Of a DNA stretch of 64,000 nt, positions 13,776-22,879 are shown piece by piece. This DNA comes from Limanda limanda. Lineage: Eukaryota; Chordata; Actinopteri; Pleuronectiformes; Pleuronectidae. The notes below the pieces were generated by a model. That model did not search any database. It was not told the origin of the DNA and saw nothing but the letters and a program-made list of their open reading frames with translations. The translations under genes and the position numbers were made by a program. Each line of letters begins with the position of its first letter. Positions within the stretch are counted from its first letter, which is position 1. Where the stretch lies: the NCBI RefSeq assembly GCF_963576545.1, contig NC_083638.1, positions 26,050,090 through 26,114,089 of the forward strand, in the 5' to 3' direction.

Positions 13776-15990
13776 AATTCAAACTTTATTTAAAGACACA
13801 GTGAAGCAGCAGCATTTTTAGCATCGGTAACTGGAAATTTACAAACCTTTCTGATTGTCCCCAGCATGTCGATGGACTGTACTTGTTTGATTTCAGATGC
13901 AGCGCATTGTGTCATTTTCAATACCAGGATAGCGCTTCTTTTTCTGGGGGTGTTACCTTTCTTCTATAATTCTTTGGTACAGTTTTTTCCTTTTACTGTT
14001 CCAAATGAGAACATTTCTGGGTAATGGCTACCCTGTTGTAGCCTGTTGTAGCCTGACAGAAAGTGATTATACCACCCTTTGTTGTTTCAAATTCTCTTTT
14101 GCTAGAAACTGAGCCGATGGTGGGATGCACACAACATCCCAATGGGTCGTGTCGGCTTCAGAAGGAACAGTAGTTTTTTTTTTTGCTTCGAGGCTCAGAG
14201 GCTTATGAAATTAAGGACACCGCAAGAGAGACACACCAGTACATGCACATAATCTAGAAGTAGAAAACATTTCTCATTGACCCCAAACCCATGAAAAAAC
14301 ACTAAAACAATTACTTGCTGATTTCCCACTCAGGGGGAGGCTGTCTCCTCGCCTACGAGCCGCCACATCATTTGCATGGCAAACAAACTGGAACACTTTC
14401 AGTGTCAAAAGCAGCTTGCCAGCTTTCACCGAGGGAGCGTAGCCTATGGTGCTGGGATGAGAGGCTCAGAGTGCTCACAGGGTCTGTGCTGCTTGCAGAG
14501 AGAACACACTTCTCTTAACAGCTTGGCTGAAATTGGACCACCAGATGGCATCTTTGCATCTCTCCCGACACTTGATTAAGGGCCGATGCCTGTGGTCTAT
14601 CCTTTCCAGAATCCTGTGGAGAGGAATCAATATTTGATTTCATCTTCTTAAGTTGTGCTCATTTAAATATCTTTTGTTTCTCCACTTTAAATTTCTGCAG
14701 CAGATACAGATGTGTAGACAGCAGGAGGTATTACAGCGTCAGTGAATATTTATCGCTCATAAACGGCTCACCCCTTATAGACAGTACACTGTGAATTATT
14801 TATTCAGGGTGGGAAATTACTTGTGAAATTTACACCTACACAACACGTCGGTTCCTATATGATCTCAGACGATGCTTTTAACGGTTTAAACCTTCCGGGC
14901 AGCATTAAGTGTTAAAGTTTAGAACATCATCTCTGCTTTCTTTGTAGTTTACAGTAGTTCACATCTAAATAGCCCTTGAAATATGTTGAAAAAATATGTA
15001 GTGTTTATAGGAAATGTTTGGTTTACTTTGACAAAAGTTTGGGTGAAGGTCTTTGTTTTTTACAACGTTTAAAGGAATTGATTTTACACTTGGTTGCAAT
15101 TGTCTATAACAATAGACTAAATATCAATGAAGGCTTAATTAGAAGTAATGACGCTGAGTTAAATCGTAAAACCCAAAACATCTTTTGACTTTCTTGTAAA
15201 ATACACACGATTTTAGTTTTGACTATTGTGGTTTTTTTTTTGCAATTTTCATTACAAATGTAAAATAATCCTTTAAAACAATCCAAAGGGGAGATCATTT
15301 TTTTTAATAAAAATGCTTTGATATTAAAATTAGCATCTATCTTAAAATGAACTAAATGTCATCTCGGCTGAGGTCTGCTGCATAACACAATACCATCACA
15401 ATCTTTTATTATTAGTCATTTGCAGATTTTCCCTTCTGTAATAACCTTTACTTATTGACCCAGACATTACAGGTGCTGAATAATTATCTTTCACAGACAG
15501 CTTTGTGGAGTTTGTGGGAGACCAGAGAGCAGTTTGTGATAATGTCTGTCGAGGCAGAGAATCAGAATGTGAGTAAGAGCTGCTGGGACAATGTGTGTTG
15601 ACTGATTGTACTTTAGAAAGCTAAAAGGGCTAAAGGACCAAACACTTTTCAAACACTGTCATGCATATACATCACCCGCTGAGTCAAATACGGCATTACC
15701 AACTAATCACTGTAGCACAGTAAGTCAATTATAAAATGTCAGCCAGTCATCACCACGGAGCATATATTTATTCAGAAGATAATTCAACAAAGTAATAACT
15801 TCAGTCTTTATATAGAAGGAAGGAAGCGGTCGGGAAACCATTAAAGACTTCACTCTATGAAGTCTCCTCTTAATTAAACTGAAAAAAATCATTGTTTGTC
15901 CATCACCAACAGAAAGACTCAGAGACTCGGATGATCTTTTCTAATGATGCTATTGGCTGGATGATATGTACTTTGTCTGTGCCTCCCTTC
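13776..15990. other. intergenic, no gene seen
   Basis: Non-coding DNA with a duplicated CCTGTTGTAG unit at about 14033-14054. No recognised repeat family or exon. Confidence 0.5.
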
Positions 15991-16466
15991 GACCGTATAT
16001 AAAGAAGGACATCGAATCTGCACTTCCTCCAACTGTAGAAAAAATTCAGCAAAAAATACAGTATACAGATATAAACGCTGCCATCATTTGCAGTCAGAGG
16101 GACAGAGCTGTGGAAGTGAGGTCCGATGGATACACATGCTCAACCAATCGTGAGTCAGTCTCAGCTGTCAGTCATCAAAGTCATCAAATAACTAATTCAA
16201 ACCAAACTTACCAGAAAAATTCCAAACTTGATGAAACATCTGTTTGATGAGAACTAACTTAAATGACAGAAGCCATCTTTGAAAATCCCTTTTTGACGTG
16301 TACCTTAGGATTTTACTTTTTAATTTGGTCGATGTCCCGTCCGTTAACATGGATAAGGCAGGATTTATGACCTAATCTGCGGCCAGCCAGGAGGGGGCTA
16401 CCAGGACGCTTCGGCTTTACTTTTAGGGAGCAGTCATCGCGTCCATCCTCATATAAAGTCTATGGT
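15991..16466 (+). mobile_element. MITE-like dispersed element, copy A
   Basis: Starts GACCGTATATAAAGAAGGAC and ends CATCCTCATATAAAGTCTATGG, whose reverse complement resembles the start; this suggests short imperfect terminal inverted repeats. Shared internal landmarks with 59096-59535 and, reversed, 42731-43010. About 475 bases, no coding capacity. Confidence 0.7.
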
Positions 16467-19400
16467 GCCTCCAAAAACTGTCCAAAAATCGTTGACTTTA
16501 TGAAGTGACAATCCAACGGTCAAGGCATGGCTAGGTTTAGTGACCAAGACAAATCGATTAAGGTTAAGATAAAGATACTTGGGTAAAGTTAAGCTTAGGG
16601 TAACTACGAGGTTATCTGACGATTGCAGTTTTGCTTAAAAGAATAATATTGTCCGTTGGTTCACTACGAGAAACAAACTACAGTTTCTTGTATTAGACTG
16701 CAATGTTTTGTTTGTGCTTGAGAGCGACTGCAGGTCAGAACGCATTACTAACTGGTGTTATGATGTAACAGTGGAAACAGGGATTGGTTTAAGGAAGTAA
16801 ATTCTCACAGAGACTTCCTCCCACTCTTGAACTGCAGTAAACTGAAAACTGTGGGGAGAAACAAAAAAAGTTTGGGTAATTTTTTCAAGGCCAGATATTT
16901 GGCATGGCTGGCAGCCGAGATAGAGGTCAGCACATTTTATAGGTAGGTCAGTCGAGCTGATGTTCAGTTCAGTCCCCTGTGAAGGCAGGATTTAGAAGGG
17001 TGGATGTTCTCGATAGAGCAATTTCTAATGTGTGTTGTTGTTATTGGACTTTGATGGGAGAAGCTATTACTGTGATGAACCAGGTGACAAGACATGCCAC
17101 CAGGAAACACACCACCTTGCTTAAGGCCCCAAGGCTTTTTGTTGATGTGGACACGAAATTGAACAATTCTGTCAAAAAACCATAACCCAGTCACCCCTTA
17201 ACATGCATGACTTCTAATCAATGACAACAATTAATAATGAATAGGGTATTCTATGAGAAACAGAAACCAGGATGACCTGTAAAGGGGAACTAGAGTTAAC
17301 ATTTATATATAGCATCCCAAGCATTTTTAAAGGATTTTTAATTGAGCGGTATTTAAATCTGATGTAATCTAGGCTTTTCAGCTGTTCCCTGCACAACTGT
17401 CCTCACCCGCCAAAAGGTGGATAATTTGAGCTCCATCGCTGAGTATCCCTGAGTTGACCCTGCTAAAGATTATCTCAGCGTGCACTGAGTGAAAGGCAAA
17501 GAAGATGTCCCAGGTCAGCTCAACACGCACACACACAAACCCTCATACTTATCTCCATGTGAGACACTCATTGACATAATGCACAATGGACAACATGTTC
17601 TTACTAGAGAGTGGATACACACCCAAACCATCTGGACCTATTTTTGGACATGAAAAATTTGAGTGATATTCTCAGGTCAGGTTGAGTTGGCTGTCTGTAA
17701 AAGCAGAAATAGCAGAAAACGTCATCTGAACTCAAACTGTTCGGTCTTCAGTAAGAGAGGTACACACAAACACACACAGAAATACTCAGATTCATGAATT
17801 TGAGTATTTCTGATTACACACTAATTTTCACATTGATGAACAATGCATTTGTCTCCCAGTCACCCGAGCTGTATTTGTATTGTGGGAATTAAGCGGCAAC
17901 GGTATCACATATTAGAGACATTCTAATTCTACACAGAGGGAACTGACGACTGGACATTGTTTGGAAAAAAATATGCCCAACATTCTAGAAGCAGTGTGTC
18001 TTTTACTTGGACACTGAGGATGGGTTTGTGAATGGGCAAACAGCCATTTCTCTGCAGACTTGAAGGGTTGTTCACCGTGGTAATTGTTCTACATCCTAGT
18101 CATGTGTTGCTTAATGAGATTATATACTAGCATACAAAGGAGAACCAAAGGAGTGATTATTAACCTCAACTGCCTTTTAGTTATCACTTTATTATTCAGA
18201 GTCAATTTCTGTTTTCTGAATTGGTGTATTTTGTTTTACCGGGGCTTTAGTTAACCCAAACAAACAGGTGACACATTGGATGTCATTTTCATTCACCGAA
18301 GAAGCTTTGATTTTGATTCTTGTTTGTTTAGTCTTTTACTTTTATAATCAAAGTAACTCATTGGTTTATGAGTTAATTATTATTTAAGCCCACCAAAGTC
18401 TAACCCACTGCTGAACAAAATCTGAAACAATACATGTACAGGTTAATGGCAGCTTTTGGCATCCCAAAAAAACATCTACACAGATCATTTAAAATTTACT
18501 GTACGTGGAAATAAAACCAACACATGTGATATGGCAGGAGGATGGATAGACAGGGTTTTTTCATTTATGCAACTTGAAGAGGCAAACATGTATACATTAT
18601 ACATTTCTTTGTGATCTAGTCATATTTTCCATGTTGGGGCAGATTACTGTAGATGTCATATTTATATTCATGCAGCGTCTTAAAGGGGTAATTGCATTCA
18701 TATTTATGCTGAGCATCATTAGCACTAACCTATTCCAGTTCCACTTGCACCTCCATCATGATGTAACACCGACATATTGGTTCAACGAACACAAGCAATT
18801 TGAGAAATACACAACCCAGAGTATTCAAGCCCTCATTAGGTAGTAACCTGTTAAGTAGGAGATCACACTCAGATCATTTGCACGCAGCAGTGATGGTTCA
18901 CAATGGTTCAGACTCGTTTGATGTCGCTCCATTGGTGGGAGATTGGCTCGGTTGTCGCCTCAGGGTGCCAAGCTGAATCCACAGTTTAGCCTGTCTTGAA
19001 AAAAAGCTTGAGGAAAGGCTTATTTAGGCACCATGACACAGAGAGTGAAGTAGGAGGCAGAGGATAAAGAAGCTAATCTTGTCATCCCAAAGCCTGCTCC
19101 TCTCTGAATAACACTGCAGTTTGCTCGTCGTTGTCCTGGCATTTAAATGGGAATATTATTTCTTTCACAGCTGTATCTGCCCTCAGAGAACGCAGAAGAC
19201 TCGGCATTAGGGATTCTCCAAATGTGCTGCATGTGTTTATCTGTTCTAATGACCTTAAGAGTATGGATATTGCTCGCATACTAATCACCCGTGTGTGCTG
19301 TGCCGCTGTTTTGCATTCGAAAAGGCTTGTCAGATACAACATACATGGAGGCAATTCCATTTATGTGAATATATATTCTCAATTCCGCCTTTTTTTCTCG

Positions 19401-19909
19401 CTTAAATGAAATATAATACGGCGCGTGCAAATTGTGCAAGCAAATGCCACAATGAACGAGGCAATAAAGATATCCATTGAGCTGAACCTCCTGTCATCAC
19501 AGCACAATTAGGTTGATATACAGCGATGAAAATGTCATTTGCGTACGATGCAGTCACATCTTGTGGGTGGCACAAATATGAGTCATGCAGAGTGTAAGAC
19601 AATTGAGAAACTTCCCGACTGGGTTGCTGCCACTTGCCGTGTGTATTCAGGCTGACAAACATCGGCTGTCGGGGGATTTAGACAAGCACTTTTTTCACCC
19701 TGCTTTTTCACATTTCCACAATTTTATTACCTTTTATCAATTTTATCAACATATCACCAGATTCTCTCCTTATTCTCCTTATTATGTCTCATAAAATGTA
19801 TTCCTCATTCGAAATTAGGTTAGGAAATTTAGTGTTCTGAAGTAGGCAGATTATATTCAAGTTCATAAGTGTGATTTGGGTTATTACCTAAGAAATATTT
19901 GCATCCTCT
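16467..19909. other. intergenic, no gene seen
   Basis: Contains a repeat-like stretch at about 16500-16800 with GGTTAAGATAAAG and GGGTAAAGTTA motifs, a 36-base palindrome at 17777-17812, and complex repeat-free DNA at about 19130-19620 that could be conserved non-coding sequence. No gene recognised. Confidence 0.5.
17777..17812. repeat. 36-base near-perfect palindrome
   Basis: Arms CAGAAATACTCAGATTCA and TGAATTTGAGTATTTCTG pair along their whole length with one G/T mismatch and no loop. Centre between 17794 and 17795. Confidence 0.9.
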
Positions 19910-20135
19910 AATGTTCATTAAAGTCACTTTCCTCAAACTGTCCATTGCTGCAGTTCCTCTTTTCAGCATCTGTCTGAACTCTTGGATTAAGCTCCCGTCT
20001 CTTTAAGCCCCACCTTCTGATGAAGCCCAGTGTGCTCTGATTGGCCAGCTGGTCCACTCTGCTCTGATAAGTCAACTGCCTTCATCGTTTGGAAGAAATG
20101 TCGGCCTCCGCTTTCACTTCACCTGGCTTTGTTAA

Positions 20136-20454
20136 AGGGATGGTTCACCTAAAACTCTTAATACACTTATTATCTACTCACCACTATGCTGATGGGGGGC
20201 TGGGTGTTTGAAGAAGTGTCATCAAAGTGTCCATAAGCCCAGATATTCAAATATGACTTGAAACATTCACATTCAGAGCCGCACACAGGGGAACAATTAG
20301 GTTAATAACATGGCTTAAATGATGTCGGTTCAAGTCTAATTTGAATATCTGGGCTTGGATGACACCACAGGAGCAGTATGGAGGCATTTTTTACTCATTT
20401 TATACATTTAAAGAAGTGGTCACCATTTACTTCAATTTGATTGGAACTATCGCT
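20136..20454. mobile_element. TTAA-flanked MITE (Kolobok/piggyBac type)
   Basis: About 319 bases between TTAA at 20132-20135 and TTAA at 20455-20458. Inverted ends AGGGATGGTTC and, from the right, AGCGATAGTTC. An internal inverted repeat pairs 20235-20262 with 20329-20356 (AGCCCAGATATTCAA with TTGAATATCTGGGCT). Non-coding, so mobilised in trans. Confidence 0.75.
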
Positions 20455-20509
20455 TTAAGGAGCGTGTCCGACTAGCAGCTAGGCATGAATAATGCAAACG
20501 TAGGGAATT

Positions 20510-20529
20510 GTGATGTCACGTGACATCAC
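20510..20529. promoter_or_regulatory. perfect 20-base palindrome with a CLEAR/E-box core
   Basis: GTGATGTCACGTGACATCAC equals its own reverse complement. The centre GTCACGTGAC is the consensus CLEAR element bound by TFEB/TFE3/MITF-type bHLH-Zip factors, and contains CACGTG. The flanking TGATGTCA resembles a CRE/ATF half-site. Whether it is used is unknown. Confidence 0.5.
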
Positions 20530-20706
20530 GTTGGCCAGACTGCTGATTTGGAGTTGTAGGAGCTTCAGGTTTTGTGTGGGGCAGAGGAGCTCTCTTTATT
20601 GATTACTTGGGTTTATTAATTTTGCAGACCGTTTACATAACACAAAAAAACAATAACACACAAGAGGAAGGACAAAAACTGAAAAAAGCACCATATGATT
20701 CCTTTA

Positions 20707-21714
20707 ATATCCAATATCCTGCCCAGGGGATGCTTTGGCCTTGGCTGGGCTGGCTTTTCATTTGTACCAAACTCAGTCTTCACACAAACATATCACCAGA
20801 TGCTCTTCTTATTCTTACCACATACATTTTCTTTCTTTTCTCAGCATTTTGCACCATCACCTCGGCACATGAGCAGCTCGCCTCTAACTGCCACTTTATT
20901 GTTACAGCCAGAAACAAAAGTGGCAAACCACAGATCCATAAGAAATCACCATAAAAGCAGCACCAACAGAATATTTATTAACCTCAAAGGTGAATACTGT
21001 GGCTATAGATACACGGGTTCATTTTAAGACTCTGCCACACATCCTTCGCTGGCAATGTATTATTCATGCATTTTAGCAGCACATAAGCAGATTGTAGATT
21101 TTGTTGCTGCCAATCATTGGCCTTCTTTAAGTGGTCCGGCTGCTCATCGAGTGGGGGATACATGACGGTGGGGTGCTCCATCACTCCTCTCCTCTTCCAC
21201 TAAAAGGCTCTGACATATCTCCCCGGAGGCCTACAGCCAAGCCTGGTGCTCTCTGTACACAACTTAATGGTTGCTGTCACTGCACAACTCATCCATGATA
21301 GCCCGCTCAGCAGCAGCCCAATTACCCCTTTTTTGGAGACAGTTATGATATACACGTTTCATTTTTAGTTGTATCGCACAATGAATGTTACTATTTCAAA
21401 AATAGTTCATATGCATAGTAGCTCCTTACGTAGATAACTCATCATAAGCTTTATCAACTGTGTATTCTAACTCATTTGTTTTCCAAAATGTGTTTCAAGA
21501 GAAATATAGTAACTGCCTGGATAAGGTTCACTGGAGGCAAAGAGAAGGTAGAGCTGAGTGTGTTCCTGATGCAGATAAAGCTGTGATTATACTTTCTCAT
21601 AGTCTAATTGTAAGCAGTGGCAGGGGAAAGGCTTAAATCAAAGATTAAAATAAACACACTACCTACAATAATGCATGTATGCCATACAGCTACTGTACAT
21701 GCAAGTCACAATAT
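20707..21714. other. intergenic, no gene seen
   Basis: Non-coding; no repeat family recognised. Confidence 0.5.
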
Positions 21715-21722
21715 CATATAGT
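21715..21722. repeat. target-site duplication, left
   Basis: CATATAGT immediately before the element's left end; identical to 22872-22879. Confidence 0.85.
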
Positions 21723-21927
21723 CAGTGTTGGGAAGGATACTTTCAAAACGTATTCCGTTACAGAATACAGAATACATGCCCAAAAATGTAATCTGTTACG
21801 TATTCCATTACATTAACTAATCTGAGTAACGTATTCTGAATACTTGGAATACTTCCGGTTTGTATTGCATTTTTTAAGTGTATGATTGCGGTGTTGTTAT
21901 AGTCAGTGGAGCAGCAGCAGTTGAAAC

Positions 21928-21963
21928 TCTCTCTCCGCTGATGCGGCGGGCCAGCTGGATGTC
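21928..21963 (-). pseudogene. histone H3 C-terminal fragment (residues 123-134)
   Basis: Minus-strand codons read DIQLARRISGER, matching H3 residues 123-134 with R131S. The stop after residue 135 is absent; the frame reads on. It lies in the same orientation and correct order relative to the larger H3 fragment at 22453-22731, so both come from one captured gene. Just upstream, ATG-(6 bases)-GGACATCCAG suggests homology may reach back to Met120 with a one-base insertion. Confidence 0.85.
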
Positions 21964-22452
21964 CGGCTCCCATCCTCTCCCACCTCTGTGCCGGTCCCAC
22001 CGGAGGCTGAACCCCCCCCCTGCGCCAAGGCTACCTCGCGCCGTGCAGCGATCGTTTCGGCGTCGGGTCTATTTTTTTTTGCGCTTGACGCGAGCATATC
22101 CAGGAAACACACTGAAAAATGATTTGAAACGATATTGATGACATATTTTATATGATATAAATGATAAAGCATGCATCCCATAGTTTGTATTCCCCTTCTG
22201 TTGTCCTGGAGTTTTAAATTTACCAATTTGACCGATCACATTATTAAATGCCCCCCTCCATACAGACACACAAGTAGTCATAAAGATAAAAAGAGAGGGG
22301 GGGGGGGGGGGACACCCGACATTGAACGGAGCAAACAGCGGAGAAGTTCTTGAAGATGGATGAAATTAAATTGGGACGCTGTTGCAGTTAATGTTGGAGC
22401 AACAAGTGACTATATGCTTTTATACTACTGGGTCAACGGGTGATATTATTAG
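21964..22452. other. insert of unknown origin between the two H3 fragments
   Basis: About 490 bases stand where about 72 bases of H3 (residues 99-122) should be. The left part is GC-rich with a CpG-rich patch (21955-22060), the middle AT-rich, and there is a 15-base G run (22297-22311). I recognise no gene or transposon end in it. Confidence 0.6.
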
Positions 22453-22731
22453 CGCTGCCTCGCTGGCCTCCTCCAGAGCCATGACAGCGGAGCTCTGGAG
22501 CGCAGGTCGGTCTTCTCTCACCAGGTGCTGGAAGGGCAGCTTGCGGATCAGCAGCTCCGTAGATTTCTGGTAGCGACGGAACTCTCTCAGAGCCTCGGTC
22601 CCGGGCCTGTAACGGTGAGGCTTCTTCACGCCGCCGGGGGCCCGGGCGCTCTTACGGCAGCCCTGGTCTCCAGCTGCTTCCTGGGGGCTTTGCCGCCGGT
22701 GGATTTACGAGAAACAGAGAAGTACCGTCAT
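22453..22731 (-). pseudogene. histone H3 fragment (residues about 8-98), broken
   Basis: Minus-strand copy of most of a histone H3 gene. It includes [13 protein letters not shown] (H3 residues 8-20), then after a frame change [11 protein letters not shown] (35-45), [17 protein letters not shown] (52-68) and [13 protein letters not shown] (85-98). Lesions visible against canonical H3: a one-base loss after Ala25 that shifts the frame; loss of 17 bases after Glu73 and one more base near residue 84, which together remove six codons and restore frame; V46E, I51F and R69H. An ATG stands at the expected start (22729-22731), but the first seven codons are disrupted by an apparent 2-base loss. Homology stops sharply after residue 98. 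It cannot make a histone. Confidence 0.92.
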
Positions 22732-22871
22732 GTAATCCACTGATTTCAACAATGTAACTGTATTCTGAATACCATCTATTTAATTTGTAACTGTAACGGA
22801 ATACAGTTACTCATAATTTGTATTCTAAATACGTAACGCCGTTACATGTATTCCGTTACTCCCCAACACTG

Positions 22872-22879
22872 CATATAGT
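22872..22879. repeat. target-site duplication, right
   Basis: CATATAGT immediately after the element's right end; identical to 21715-21722. Confidence 0.85.

Larger units (their letters stand above)
19910..20706. mobile_element. probable older fish DNA transposon hosting a nested MITE
   Basis: The flanks of the MITE at 20136-20454 (CTCTGATTGGCCAGCTGGTCC on the left, ATGCAAACGTAGGGAATTGTGA on the right) both resemble parts of one repeat I know from teleost genomes, which would make this one older element split by the MITE. The outer boundaries are estimates. No transposase seen. Confidence 0.4.
21723..22871. mobile_element. hAT-like non-autonomous transposon carrying histone H3 pieces
   Basis: An 1149-base element with inverted ends CAGTGTTGGGAAGGATAC (left) and, read inward from the right, CAGTGTTGGGGAGTAACGG. 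An exact 8-base direct repeat CATATAGT flanks both ends. Eight-base duplications and CAG-type ends fit the hAT superfamily, but the duplication does not fit the hAT consensus well. Subterminal regions hold many copies of GTATTCCGTTAC-like motifs in both orientations, as expected for transposase-binding repeats. No transposase is present, so movement needed a partner in trans. The interior (about 21920-22735) consists largely of minus-strand histone H3 fragments and an unrelated insert, giving it the look of a Pack-TYPE element. Confidence 0.85.
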
